From the NCBI RefSeq assembly GCF_001424225.1, contig NZ_LMOR01000002.1, positions 1-64,000 on the forward strand: a stretch of DNA of 64,000 nucleotides, written 5' to 3'. This document shows positions 46,001 through 54,634 of the stretch, one piece after another. This DNA is from Microbacterium sp. Leaf151 (GTDB lineage Bacteria > Actinomycetota > Actinomycetes > Actinomycetales > Microbacteriaceae). The translations under genes and the position numbers were made by a program. Every line of letters begins with the position of its first letter. Position 1 is the first letter of the stretch. The notes below the pieces were generated by a model that had not been told where the DNA came from, ran no database searches, and was given only the letters and a program-made list of their open reading frames with translations.

Positions 46001-47308
46001 TCAGCCGAGTTCGGTCGGGTGGGTCAGACGCCACCACAGGGTCGGTTCCTCGATCGCGCCCTTGATCTCGACCTCGGATGCCGTCGTCTGCGGGCCGGCC
46101 GTCCAGGTCACGGTTCCCACGACCTCGCCGTCTGCGTAATTCTGCGGCGTTCTGGTGTCGAGGTTCACCGTCACGGTTGTGTCCGACCAGGTGCGGAGCG
46201 CCGCATTCTCGGCGAGCACGAGGGACGCACGAGAGCCCCAGGGCGTGGAGATCGTGCCGATGTCGTCGCCGGCGGTCCCCAGGGTCAGGTCGTGGAACCC
46301 GTACTTGAGGCTCTGCAGCAAGAGCGCGACGTCTTCATCGGTGCTGTCGTGGGTCGCGCCGCTCATGCGCACACCCGTGATGCTCAGGGGGGCGCCGATA
46401 CCGACGTCGAGGGTGGACGTGAAAAGGAGATTGAACGTCCCGTCGCCCAAGTTGCCGGTCTTCATGCCCGAGATTCCGAGGGTGCCGAGCAGATCGTTGG
46501 TGTTGGTGACGGTCCCGGGCCCCCGGACGGTGATCGACGGCGTCCGGACGATCGCGGCGACGACGGGGTTCGCCGCGGCGATGCGGCCGAGCGCCACGAG
46601 GTCGCTGGGCGTGCTCGTGTTGCGCTCGTCGATCCCGGTGGCATCCACGATCCGCGTGTCGTTCAAGCCGTTCGCGCTCAGCCACGACCGAGCCGCCTGT
46701 ACATACGCCCCCTCGGAGCCGAACGCCCAGCGGGCGGTGGCGACGGCGTAGTTCGCGGCCGAGGGAATCAGCATGGTTGCGAGCGAGTCGTGCAGCGACA
46801 TCGTCAGCCCGTCGGGCATCGATGCGATGACCGCATCCTGCACGTAGAACTGGTCGTAGAGATCGGTGTCGGCCTCGGTGAACGCGATCGTCGGACCGGG
46901 ATCGCCCGGCCCGTCGAGCGGGTGGGCGTCGAGTACGACGAGGGCGGTGACGAGCTTCGCGATGCTCGCAATGGGCCGCGCGTCGTTGCCGCCCGACGAG
47001 GCGAAGGCCCCCGCGGCATCCGGTCCCAGATACTCTGCGCCTCCCTCGACGCTCATCAGCATCGCGCCGTCGGCGGGCAGGGCGAGGGATGCCGCCGGCC
47101 CCGCGGACGCGATCGGCGTCTGCGACGTGACGGTCGGTGCGGGAAGAGCGGCCGACGAAGCCCACCAGACGTATCCGCCGCTACCGCCGAGAACCACGAA
47201 GGTGATGACGAGGAAGACGATCAGCGCGATGCGGCCGGCACGGCCATTGCGCTGGGGTTCGCGAGGGGCGTCGTCGAGGAGGCTGTGGAAATCGGCGAGG
47301 GTACTCAC
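46001..47308 (-). CDS. D-alanyl-D-alanine carboxypeptidase (DacC/PBP-like)
   Basis: A 435-residue membrane-anchored penicillin-binding protein that trims the peptidoglycan stem peptide. One transmembrane helix (about 27-49). Catalytic motifs are SIAK (Ser115-Lys118) and MKTG in GISGMKTGNLGDG. The SxN motif region reads MLIPSAANYAVA, where Ala occupies the usual Asn position with Asn one residue later. The C-terminal domain is beta-rich. GTG start at 47308. Convergent with the anti-sigma gene. Confidence 0.88.
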   Translation of the reverse strand: MSTLADFHSLLDDAPREPQRNGRAGRIALIVFLVITFVVLGGSGGYVWWASSAALPAPTVTSQTPIASAGPAASLALPADGAMLMSVEGGAEYLGPDAAGAFASSGGNDARPIASIAKLVTALVVLDAHPLDGPGDPGPTIAFTEADTDLYDQFYVQDAVIASMPDGLTMSLHDSLATMLIPSAANYAVATARWAFGSEGAYVQAARSWLSANGLNDTRIVDATGIDERNTSTPSDLVALGRIAAANPVVAAIVRTPSITVRGPGTVTNTNDLLGTLGISGMKTGNLGDGTFNLLFTSTLDVGIGAPLSITGVRMSGATHDSTDEDVALLLQSLKYGFHDLTLGTAGDDIGTISTPWGSRASLVLAENAALRTWSDTTVTVNLDTRTPQNYADGEVVGTVTWTAGPQTTASEVEIKGAIEEPTLWWRLTHPTELG

Positions 47309-47482
47309 GTCTCAGCCTCGGAGGTGAGCAGGAAGCGGGATGGGCAGGCGCGCACCTCTCGAATCTAACCCGGGGCATTGCCTCACGCCGAGACGAATTT
47401 CAAGCCCCCCACCGCTCGGAGAGAGGAGACCTACCGTGATTGCCATCGGGAAATACCCGAGGACCACACGGGAGGAGCCGCC

Positions 47483-47653
47483 ATGGGACTCGACGACAAG
47501 ATCAAGAACGCCGCTGAAGACATCGCCGGCAAGGCGAAAGAAGCTTTCGGCAAGGCGACCGACAACGAGCGTCTCGAAGCCGAGGGTCAGGGCGACCAGA
47601 GCAAGGCCAACGTCAAGAAGGCCGGCGAGAACGTCAAGGACGCCTTCAAATAA
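47483..47653 (+). CDS. CsbD family stress-response protein
   Basis: A 56-residue charged helical protein of the CsbD family (GLDDKIKNAAEDIAGKAKEA, ending NVKKAGENVKDAFK), general-stress proteins of unknown biochemical role. ATG at 47483 after GGGAGGAGCC. A short hairpin CGGG-AAATA-CCCG lies about 30 bases upstream. It has its own strong terminator and is divergent from the carboxypeptidase gene. Confidence 0.93.
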   Translation: MGLDDKIKNAAEDIAGKAKEAFGKATDNERLEAEGQGDQSKANVKKAGENVKDAFK

Positions 47654-47663
47654 GCGCCCTCCC

Positions 47664-47699
47664 CGAATGCCCCGATCGTCACGGTCGGGGCATTCGTCG
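47664..47699 (+). terminator. CsbD gene terminator
   Basis: 12-bp stem (47664-47675 with 47685-47696) followed by TCGTTC, 11 bases after the stop. Confidence 0.85.
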
Positions 47700-47862
47700 T
47701 TCTCGGGCACTCCGCACCGGACGAACGACACGGCGACTCCGTGCGCCCGCGACCACGCGCGGCTGACGACACGGCATGCCGTGATGGCGGCAGGAAGATC
47801 TTGCGTGACCGACCCGACCGACGTGACGGCCCGGGATGCCGTGGCTCCCACGGTGCGACCAC

Positions 47863-47868
47863 GATAAT
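47863..47868 (+). promoter_or_regulatory. -10 element for a leaderless epimerase gene
   Basis: GATAAT ends 6 bases before the ATG at 47875. Confidence 0.55.
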
Positions 47869-47874
47869 GGCGAC

Positions 47875-48843
47875 ATGACCACTGCCGTTCCCACCGAGAC
47901 CCCTACGCTCGTCTCGGGCACCCCCGTCGTCCTCCGCGCTCACGGCTACGAAGCCGCCATTGCCAGCGTCGGCGCCTCGCTCCGCTCATTGACACATGAG
48001 GGTCGCGACCTCGTCGTGCCGTTCGACGCCGACGAGCTGCGTCCCGCCTACCGCGGAACCACGCTGGCGCCGTGGCCCAACCGCGTGGTCGACGGCATCC
48101 ATCATTTCGACGGTGTCGAGCACCAGCTCCCCCTCACCGAGCCCGACCGCGCTCACGCCCTGCACGGGTTGCTGTCGTGGGCGGACTGGAACGTCACCGA
48201 CGCCTCGGACAGCGCCGTCACACTGAGCGCGACGATCACCGCGCAGGCGGGTTACCCGTGGTGGCTGGTGGTGTCGACGACGTACCGCTTGGATGCCGCC
48301 GGCCTCACGCAGACGGTCCGCGCGACGAACCTGTCGGACACTCCCGCACCGTGGGGGACCGGACCGCACCCGTACCTCGTCGCCGGCCCCGCGACCCTGG
48401 ATGAATGGAACCTCACCCTCCCGGCCGACACCGTGCTCGAGGTGACGCCGGACCGTCTGTCGCCGGTGGCCCTGGCATCCGTGACCGTCGACGCCGACCG
48501 GTTCGACTTCCGCGAGGAGCGCGTCCTCGGTGCGGTCGAGATCGACCACGCGTACACGGGGCTGATCCGGGATGCCGACGGCCGGGCCGAGGTGGTGGTG
48601 ACTGATCCGTCGGGCACCGGCGTGGCGATGAGCTGGGCCGGCGAGTGTCCCTGGGTGCAGATCCACACGGCCGACCTGCCCACCGGCCCCGGTACGCCCG
48701 GACACCGCGCCGGGCTGGCGGTGGAGCCGATGACCTGCGCGCCCGACGCTTTCAACGACGATGCCTACGACTTCGACACCGGCGTCGTCTCGCTCGATCC
48801 GGGCGCGTCTCACGAGGCGGGGTGGACCATCTCCGCTCGCTGA
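47875..48843 (+). CDS. Aldose 1-epimerase family protein
   Basis: A 322-residue mutarotase-like protein that interconverts sugar anomers. Family landmarks are the substrate-binding RGTTLAPWPNRVVDG, the two histidines in HALHGLLSW and GTGPHPYLV, and the catalytic Glu region near LAVEPMTCAPDAFN. The ATG at 47875 matches homology and the -10 position; an in-frame ATG at 47836 is upstream of the promoter. The sugar is not predictable; YihR-type and GalM-type members look alike. Confidence 0.93.
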   Translation: MTTAVPTETPTLVSGTPVVLRAHGYEAAIASVGASLRSLTHEGRDLVVPFDADELRPAYRGTTLAPWPNRVVDGIHHFDGVEHQLPLTEPDRAHALHGLLSWADWNVTDASDSAVTLSATITAQAGYPWWLVVSTTYRLDAAGLTQTVRATNLSDTPAPWGTGPHPYLVAGPATLDEWNLTLPADTVLEVTPDRLSPVALASVTVDADRFDFREERVLGAVEIDHAYTGLIRDADGRAEVVVTDPSGTGVAMSWAGECPWVQIHTADLPTGPGTPGHRAGLAVEPMTCAPDAFNDDAYDFDTGVVSLDPGASHEAGWTISAR

Positions 48844-48854
48844 CGCTCGATGAC

Positions 48855-48893
48855 GACAGAACCGCCCCGGGTGAATCCCGGGGCGGTTCTGTC
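48855..48893. terminator. Bidirectional terminator
   Basis: Perfect 17-bp stem (48855-48871 with 48877-48893) around TGAAT, between the convergent epimerase and zinc-ribbon genes. Confidence 0.9.
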
Positions 48894-48907
48894 ATGCGTG
48901 CGGGGCG

Positions 48908-49321
48908 TCAGACGACCTGTGCACCGCACATGCCGCAGTCGCCTCCGACGGACACCTCGACGAAGCAATCGGGGCACATAGTACGCGTGGGGCGGTCGGT
49001 GATGAGCGTCGGCCTCGGGCTCGCGCTCCGGCGCTCCGCGCGCGGGGCGGCGGCTGCCCGGGTGCGGGCGGCGGTGACGGGGGCGACCGGCGGCGGAGGG
49101 GGCGCGGCCGGCTTGTGCGCTTCGCAGTAGAAGCGGACGAACCCGTCGTGGTGCTTGGGGTGGCGGTGCTTGACCGCCCACAGCTCGGTGCGCTCGTAGA
49201 GCGGACCATCGGTGCCGCAGGCGACGCAGCGGGTGGCTTCGCCCGGCACGACATCGGCGACCAGGACGGGGGCGTCGAAGCGGATGGCATCGCGCCAGTC
49301 CTGCGACGAGACGATCTTCAT
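48908..49321 (-). CDS. Zinc-ribbon protein, uncharacterised
   Basis: A 137-residue soluble protein with two cysteine clusters. CVACG (about 32-36) pairs with a later FYCEAH as a possible first metal site, and the C-terminal CPDC...CGMCG is a zinc ribbon. A Pro/Ala/Arg-rich linker lies between (PAAPPPPPVAPVTAARTR). ATG at 49321 with GAAGGG. The minus frame stays open far upstream across the flotillin gene, but only this part looks like a gene. Function unknown. Confidence 0.78.
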   Translation of the reverse strand: MKIVSSQDWRDAIRFDAPVLVADVVPGEATRCVACGTDGPLYERTELWAVKHRHPKHHDGFVRFYCEAHKPAAPPPPPVAPVTAARTRAAAAPRAERRSASPRPTLITDRPTRTMCPDCFVEVSVGGDCGMCGAQVV

Positions 49322-49492
49322 GTGGGGGACCCTTCTTCGGCGGTTCGGGCCGCCTATGCCTCCACGGTACGCTCCTCCCCACCCCGGCGGACGCCGATCA
49401 TGCGCGTAAGGGGTGGACACAGCCGCGTGGCCCCCCGTTAGGTTGGAAGGAATTCCCCGCGCCGCCTCGGCGGCGCCCGTCGAAGGAGAAGC

Positions 49493-50914
49493 ATGGAACT
49501 CGCCGCATTGGGAGCCGTCGGAGTCATCGTGGCCATCGTCGTGGTGGTCGCGGTGGTCGTCATGGCCGTCCTCGCCCTGGTCATCCGCGGCTGGTATCGC
49601 GTCGCGAAGGCCGACGAGGCCCTGGTCATCGTCGGTAAGCGGCAGAAGAGCTCCGACGGCAACTCCTCCCGCATCACGGTCATCACGGGCGGCGGGGCGA
49701 TCGTCAACCCGCTGACGCAGCGCGGCGAGATGATCTCGCTGCGAGCCCGCCAGATCAAGATGGAGCCGACCGCGCAGTCGTCCACCGGCGTCACGGTCAA
49801 CGTCAGTGGCGTCGCCCTGGTCAAGATCGGCTCGGACCCCGAGTCGGTGCGTCGGGCGGCGGAGCGCTTCGCCTCGCAAGACAAGGCGATCGAGCAGTTC
49901 ACCACGGAGCAGCTCGAGGGTGCGCTGCGCGGAGTGGTGGCGACGCTGACCGTCGAAGAACTCATGCGCGACCGCCAGCGCCTGTCGGACCAGATCGCCG
50001 AAGGCATCAAGCAGGACCTCTCTTCGCAGGGCCTCATCCTCGACTCTTTCCAGATCCAGGGCATCACCGACCTGAACGGCTACATCTCGGCGCTCGGTGC
50101 GACCGAGGTCGAGCGTGTCAAGCGCGAGGCCGAGGTCGCCCGCATCAACGCCGTGCGTGAGATCCGCGCGCGACAGATCGCGACCGACGAGGCCAACCTC
50201 ATCGAGCAGACCGCGCTCGACAAGAACAGCGCTGCGGCCAAGGCCGAGGTCGGTCGCGCCAACGCCGAGGCCGAGCAGGCGGAGGCGCTGACACGAGCCG
50301 AGCGTCGGCAGGCCGTCCTGCAGCAGGAGGCGCAGAACACGCAGGCCCGCCTGGAGTCCGAGGTCTCCCGCGTCGCAGACGCCGACCTGTACCAGCGTCA
50401 GAAAGACGCCGACGCCGAGTCGTACTCGCAGATCAAGGCGGCGCAGGCGCGCGCCGCGATCGCCGAGCAGGAAGCGGCTGCGGTGCGCGTGCGTGCCGAG
50501 GCCGACGCGCAGGCCGTGCGTCTGGCCGGTGAGGCTCGCGCTGAGGCCATTCGCGCTGAGGCGGAGGCGCTGTCGCATAACCAGGAGGCCCTGCTGGCGC
50601 AGCGCGCCCTCGAGGCATTGGTGCCGATGATGGCCGAATTCGCGAAGGGCTACGACCGGGTCGGCAACATCACCGTCCTCGGCGGGGAGGGAGCCAGCGG
50701 GCACCTGGCGACCGAATCGGCCACGGGCCTCCGGGCGTCGTTCGAGGCCGTGCGTGCGGCGACCGGCATCGACCTGACGCAGATCATCCAGGGCCGCGTG
50801 GTGGCCGACGCGTTCGCAGAATCGACGCGCCGTCCCGCGGCGTCCGCGGAGAAGACGTATCCCGCACCCACCGTGCCGCCGGCAGAGCCGACCGCACCTC
50901 AGTCGGGGGCCTGA
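49493..50914 (+). CDS. Flotillin-like SPFH domain protein
   Basis: A 473-residue flotillin. An N-terminal membrane segment (VIVAIVVVVAVVVMAVLALVI, about 10-31) is followed by the SPFH/band 7 domain to about 190. A long Ala/Glu-rich coiled coil (about 190-370) has the flotillin EA repeats (KAEVGRANAEAEQAEALTRA). Flotillins scaffold membrane microdomains. ATG at 49493 after GAAGGAG; TAGGTT near 49439 may be its -10. The next gene starts 12 bases after its stop. Confidence 0.95.
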   Translation: MELAALGAVGVIVAIVVVVAVVVMAVLALVIRGWYRVAKADEALVIVGKRQKSSDGNSSRITVITGGGAIVNPLTQRGEMISLRARQIKMEPTAQSSTGVTVNVSGVALVKIGSDPESVRRAAERFASQDKAIEQFTTEQLEGALRGVVATLTVEELMRDRQRLSDQIAEGIKQDLSSQGLILDSFQIQGITDLNGYISALGATEVERVKREAEVARINAVREIRARQIATDEANLIEQTALDKNSAAAKAEVGRANAEAEQAEALTRAERRQAVLQQEAQNTQARLESEVSRVADADLYQRQKDADAESYSQIKAAQARAAIAEQEAAAVRVRAEADAQAVRLAGEARAEAIRAEAEALSHNQEALLAQRALEALVPMMAEFAKGYDRVGNITVLGGEGASGHLATESATGLRASFEAVRAATGIDLTQIIQGRVVADAFAESTRRPAASAEKTYPAPTVPPAEPTAPQSGA

Positions 50915-50926
50915 GGGCCGCGGACC

Positions 50927-51748
50927 GTGCCCGAAGCTCCTGAGGTCGAGGCGCTCGCGTCGTTTCTGCGCGAGCGCCTCCTCCGACGCACCGTGACCGG
51001 TGTCGAGCTCGTCGAGGGCCGGGCGCTGAAGACCCGCGGGCGCCCGCTCGACGAGCTGATCGGTCGCGACGTCACCGGCGTGACCCGCCACGGCAAGCAC
51101 ATCGACGTCGACGTCGAGGGCGTGCACCTCGGCCTCGGATTCGGGCGGGCGGGTTGGGCGACGTGGGACGAGGGGGCGGTCGCGGAGCGGCCGGACGACG
51201 CGCCGGTCGCGGCGGTCATCGCTCGCCTGATGTTCGACGACGCCGTCCTGGGCGTCACAGACGCGGGGGACTGGCTGTCGGTGCAGCTCCACGTGGTGGA
51301 TGCCGCGGACGACGTTCCCTCGGTCGCCAAGCTCGGTCCGGATGCCGCGGATCCCGCCTATTCTCGAGCGATGCTGGCCGAGGCGCTCGGCGGTCGGCGC
51401 AAGCAGCTGAAGGCGCTGCTGCAGGAGCAGGAGACGCTCGCCGGGATCGGCAACGCCTACTCCGACGAGATCCTCTTCGCCGCTCGACTGTCGCCCCTGG
51501 CGCACGCGGCGGCACTGACGGACGACGAGATCACGCGGCTGTGGAGTGCGCTGCACGACACGATGGCCGCCGCCGTGATCGCCCGCCGGGGGGTGCCGAT
51601 CGCCGGGCAGAAGGCGGCGAAGGTCGCGGCGATGCGGGTGCACGGGCGTACCGGTGAGCCGTGTCCGGACTGCGGGGGCGTCGTCGAGGACATCCCCGGC
51701 ACGAAGGGTGGCGGGCAGTGGTGTCCGTCCTGCCAGGGCGCCGACTGA
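50927..51748 (+). CDS. Fpg/Nei family DNA glycosylase/AP lyase
   Basis: A 273-residue base-excision repair enzyme. The catalytic N-terminus is PEAPEVEAL (Pro2 nucleophile after Met removal, Glu3), with the conserved Lys57 (RHGKHID), a helix-two-turns-helix region (LAGIGNAYSDEILF) and a C-terminal zinc finger (CPDC...CPSC). In the finger the hairpin reads GTKGGGQWCPSC, without the conserved Arg usually found there, so specificity may differ from Fpg. GTG start at 50927, 12 bases after the flotillin gene. Confidence 0.93.
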   Translation: MPEAPEVEALASFLRERLLRRTVTGVELVEGRALKTRGRPLDELIGRDVTGVTRHGKHIDVDVEGVHLGLGFGRAGWATWDEGAVAERPDDAPVAAVIARLMFDDAVLGVTDAGDWLSVQLHVVDAADDVPSVAKLGPDAADPAYSRAMLAEALGGRRKQLKALLQEQETLAGIGNAYSDEILFAARLSPLAHAAALTDDEITRLWSALHDTMAAAVIARRGVPIAGQKAAKVAAMRVHGRTGEPCPDCGGVVEDIPGTKGGGQWCPSCQGAD

Positions 51749-51758
51749 TCCCTACGCA

Positions 51759-51792
51759 CGAGGGGCTCCGGACCGCGGTCCGGAGCCCCTCG
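51759..51792. terminator. Bidirectional terminator, perfect 34-bp palindrome
   Basis: Fully self-complementary from CGAGGGGCTCCGG to its mirror, centred at 51775/51776, between two convergent stops at 51748 and 51805. Confidence 0.88.
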
Positions 51793-51804
51793 TCTGCTGC
51801 TGAG

Positions 51805-52353
51805 TCAGGCGGTCTGGCCCGAGTGCGTGCCCTCGGCGACTTCTTCGACGAGCATCGCGTTGAACGCGGGCAGGTCATCGGGGTTGCGGCTCGACACGAG
51901 CCCCTGGTCGACGTGCACCTCTTCATCGACCCACGTCGCACCGGCGTTACGCAGGTCGGTCTGCAGCGTCGGATAGCTCGTGAGCGTGCGGCCCTCGAGC
52001 ACGTCGGCCTCGGTCAGGATCCACCCTCCGTGGCAGATGACCGCGACGGGCTTGTGCTGATCGAAGAAGTCGCGGGTGAACGACACGGCATCCTTGACGA
52101 TGCGGATGTCGTCGGCGTTCTGCACGCCTCCGGGCAGGACCAGGGCGTCGAAGTCGCCGGCCGACGCACCCGACACCGCGAGGTCGACTTTCTGCTTGTG
52201 GCCCTTCTCGCCGCTGATGCTGCCCTCGTTCGGCGAGACCAGCACGGCTTCGGCGCCGGCGGAGGTCACGGCCTCCCACGGGCTGGTGAGCTCGCTGTCT
52301 TCGAATCCGTCTGTGGCCAGGAAGGCGATGCGCTTGCCGCTGAGATCGGTCAT
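51805..52353 (-). CDS. DJ-1/PfpI family protein (type 1 glutamine amidotransferase-like)
   Basis: A 182-residue protein of the DJ-1/PfpI superfamily, covering proteases, glyoxalase-like and chaperone-like members. The nucleophile elbow is VAVICHGGWIL (Cys with the following His), and the acidic residue lies in LATDGFEDSELTSPWEA. It resembles the YhbO/PfpI general-stress type. ATG at 52353 after AGAGAGAG. The frame continues to 52392 without conserved sequence. Confidence 0.93.
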   Translation of the reverse strand: MTDLSGKRIAFLATDGFEDSELTSPWEAVTSAGAEAVLVSPNEGSISGEKGHKQKVDLAVSGASAGDFDALVLPGGVQNADDIRIVKDAVSFTRDFFDQHKPVAVICHGGWILTEADVLEGRTLTSYPTLQTDLRNAGATWVDEEVHVDQGLVSSRNPDDLPAFNAMLVEEVAEGTHSGQTA

Positions 52354-52606
52354 GGTTCGACTCTCTCTTTCTCGATCGGGGGTCGTTGCCACGCTAGGAA
52401 TGGGCGTCGCACCCGAGGCGGGGGTTGCGGATGCCGGGCGAGGAGGGTAATCCCGTCGCGCTCCGGGGGCGTCTGAGACGTGAGCCCGCCAAGGCGACCC
52501 GTCGCGCGCGGTGGGGCGCCCGAGGTGGGGATGGTCGACGCTGCGCCGTCGTGCGCGGCCCAGATGCGCCGACGGCGCACGCAGCCCCGTCGCGTACGCA
52601 CGGGCG

Positions 52607-52612
52607 TAGCAT
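52607..52612 (+). promoter_or_regulatory. -10 element for the small cysteine-tail gene
   Basis: TAGCAT ends 7 bases before the ATG at 52620. Confidence 0.5.
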
Positions 52613-52619
52613 GGAGTCC

Positions 52620-52757
52620 ATGTCCGGTGACACGATGTCTGACGCGAAGCCCGCTGAGAAGCCGCTGATCACGCTGCTGAACGCTCCCGCCGAGGAGGCG
52701 GACGACGCCGCGCGGCCCGCATCGCAGTGCTGCGGCGGCGGTTCCTGCTCGCTCTGA
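52620..52757 (+). CDS. Small protein with CCGGGSC C-terminal motif
   Basis: A 45-residue protein, starting MSGDTMSDAKPAEKPLITLL and ending SQCCGGGSCSL. The three clustered cysteines in a glycine-rich tail suggest metal binding or modification. No family is recognised. The start at 52620 is supported by TAGCAT at leaderless spacing; ATG at 52635 is a second choice. The codon use (GAG, GCC, CTG) looks coding. It lies alone between the PfpI and MFS genes. Confidence 0.6.
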   Translation: MSGDTMSDAKPAEKPLITLLNAPAEEADDAARPASQCCGGGSCSL

Positions 52758-53082
52758 GCCTGTCGCTCGCGGCATCCTGATCCGGGTCTGCCCGGTCAGG
52801 GTCTGCTCCTGCACCAGTACATCACCGTTGCGCGCGCTACTCGCGGTTCGGAGAAGCCCGGTGCTGCTGTTGCGTCGCCTGAACCGTGACGGATCTGAAG
52901 GCAGTCGCTGAGCCGTGAAACCGCAGACGGGACCGGCCTGCCCGAGGCGTTGCGTCGGGCCGGGTCGACGCCGCGTCGCCCGCGTCTGGACGACCCCGTG
53001 CCGCCCGCGTCAGAGCGCCGGCGATGGTTCTCCTGAGTCGCGCGCGTCAGTGCGCTGGCGGTGAGCTTTCGCGCCGCCCGCG
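52758..53082. other. Gap between small cysteine-tail gene and MFS gene
   Basis: 325 bases without a gene. Its right part holds three imperfect copies of a unit resembling GCCCGCGTCAGTGCGC (about 53002, 53041 and 53075), the last running into the MFS stop codon. Confidence 0.55.
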
Positions 53083-53099
53083 TCAGTGCGCCAGCGGTG
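53000..53099. repeat. Three degenerate direct repeats over the MFS gene end
   Basis: The units read CCCGCGTCAGAGCGCCGGCG, GCGCGTCAGTGCGCTGGCGG and CCCGCGTCAGTGCGCCAGCG, spaced by about 35-40 bases. The third contains the last codons and stop of the MFS gene, so the others look like decayed copies of that end. Confidence 0.6.
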
Positions 53100-54564
53100 T
53101 TGCCCCCTCGAGCTGGTCGGCGGGCTTGCGGATGAGGAACGCGCCGATGATGAGCGGCAGCGAGATGACCGCCGCGATCAGGAACGCCACGCGCGTGCCG
53201 GCGGCATCCGCCTCGAGCCCCGTGCCCGTCGAGGCCGACACCGACGACATGATCGTGACGAGCAGCGCGATGCCCGCGGCGCCCGCGACCTGCTGCACGG
53301 TGCCGACGATGGCCGAGCCGTACGAATAGAACCGGGGCTCGAGCGAGCCCAGGGATGCCGTGAACAGCGGCGTGAACGACAGGGCGAGACCGAGCATCAT
53401 GACCGTCTGCACGCCGATGAGCAGCGGGAACGACGTGTCGGTTCCGAGGGTGGTGTAGAACCACAGGGTCGCGCTGACGATGATCGCGCCGGGGACCAGC
53501 AGGATCTGTGTGCCGAACCGGTCGTAGATGCGGCCGATCACGGGGCCGGCGAGGCCCATTGCGAGCGAACCCGGCAGCACGGCGAGCCCGGTTTCGAGCG
53601 GCGTCTTCTCGAGCACCGTCTGCAGGTACAGCGGCAGCAGCGTGATCGCGCCGAAGAAGGCCAGTGACATCACGCCCAACTGGGCCACCGACAGGGTGAA
53701 GTTGCGGGAGCGGAAGACACGCAGGTCGAGCAGCGCGGAGTCGGTGCGCTGCAGACGCAGCTGTCGCCAGACGAACGAGGCGAGTCCGATGACGCCGATG
53801 GCCAGCGACACGACCAGAGTGACGAGCGACGCGTCGGCGGCTCCGGCGTCACCGCCGTGTCCGCCACCGATCTGGCTGAGGCCGAACACGAGACCACCGA
53901 AACCGAGCGCCGAGAGGATGACGCTGGTCACGTCGATGGGGGCGTTCCGGGTCTCGCCGAGGTTGTGGATCCACCGCGCGCCGACGAAGAGCGCCACGAG
54001 TGCGATGGGCAGGACGATGCCGAAGATCCAGTGCCAGCCCAGCGACTGGAGGACGAGCCCCGACATGGTCGGGCCGATGGCGGGCGCGAGCGCCATGACG
54101 ATGCTGACGCGACCCATCATGCGGCCGCGCTGGGCGGGCGGCACGATCGTCATGATCGTCGTCATCAGCAGCGGCATCATGATCGCGGTACCGGATGCCT
54201 GGATGACGCGGGCCACGACGAGCACTTCGAATCCGGGGGCGAGGAAGGCGACCAGGGTGCCCGCCGAGAACAGCGACATCGCGGTGACGAACACTTGGCG
54301 CGTGGTGAAGCGCTGGAGAAGGAATCCGGTGATCGGGATGACGACCGCCATCGTCAGCATGAAAGCGGTGGTCAGCCACTGGGCGGCGACGGCGGTGATG
54401 CCGAGGTCGCGGATCAGGAACGGAATCGCGACGTTCATCGTCGTCTCGTTCAGGATCGCGACGAAGGCGGCGGTGAGCAGCAGCCAGATGACGCGGCTCT
54501 GCTCGGCCGTGACGCCCGAAGAAGTCTGGGGCGGAGCGGAGGAAACGGTGCCGGTGGCGGCCAT
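53083..54564 (-). CDS. DHA2-type multidrug MFS transporter (EmrB/QacA family)
   Basis: A 493-residue protein with 14 predicted helices. Family motifs are ETTMNVAIPFLIRDLG in helix 1, WLTTAFMLTMAVVIPITGFL split at TAFMLTMAVVIP, and the helix-5 antiporter motif RVSIVMALAPAIGPTMSGLV split at ALAPAIGPTMSG. It probably exports drugs or antiseptics by proton antiport. ATG at 54564. Divergent from an ABC exporter, with several repeats between. No regulator gene is adjacent. Confidence 0.94.
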   Translation of the reverse strand: MAATGTVSSAPPQTSSGVTAEQSRVIWLLLTAAFVAILNETTMNVAIPFLIRDLGITAVAAQWLTTAFMLTMAVVIPITGFLLQRFTTRQVFVTAMSLFSAGTLVAFLAPGFEVLVVARVIQASGTAIMMPLLMTTIMTIVPPAQRGRMMGRVSIVMALAPAIGPTMSGLVLQSLGWHWIFGIVLPIALVALFVGARWIHNLGETRNAPIDVTSVILSALGFGGLVFGLSQIGGGHGGDAGAADASLVTLVVSLAIGVIGLASFVWRQLRLQRTDSALLDLRVFRSRNFTLSVAQLGVMSLAFFGAITLLPLYLQTVLEKTPLETGLAVLPGSLAMGLAGPVIGRIYDRFGTQILLVPGAIIVSATLWFYTTLGTDTSFPLLIGVQTVMMLGLALSFTPLFTASLGSLEPRFYSYGSAIVGTVQQVAGAAGIALLVTIMSSVSASTGTGLEADAAGTRVAFLIAAVISLPLIIGAFLIRKPADQLEGATPLAH

Positions 54565-54634
54565 GACGAGGTCCTATTCGTACGGGGGCTTCGTGGCGCC
54601 ACGGGGGTGACTGCGATGAGCGACAACGGAGCCG

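Noticed and set aside
49322..51643. N-terminal extension of the zinc-ribbon frame across the flotillin and Fpg genes
   Set aside because: Antisense to two clear genes and not conserved; the ATG at 49321 with GAAGGG is the real start.
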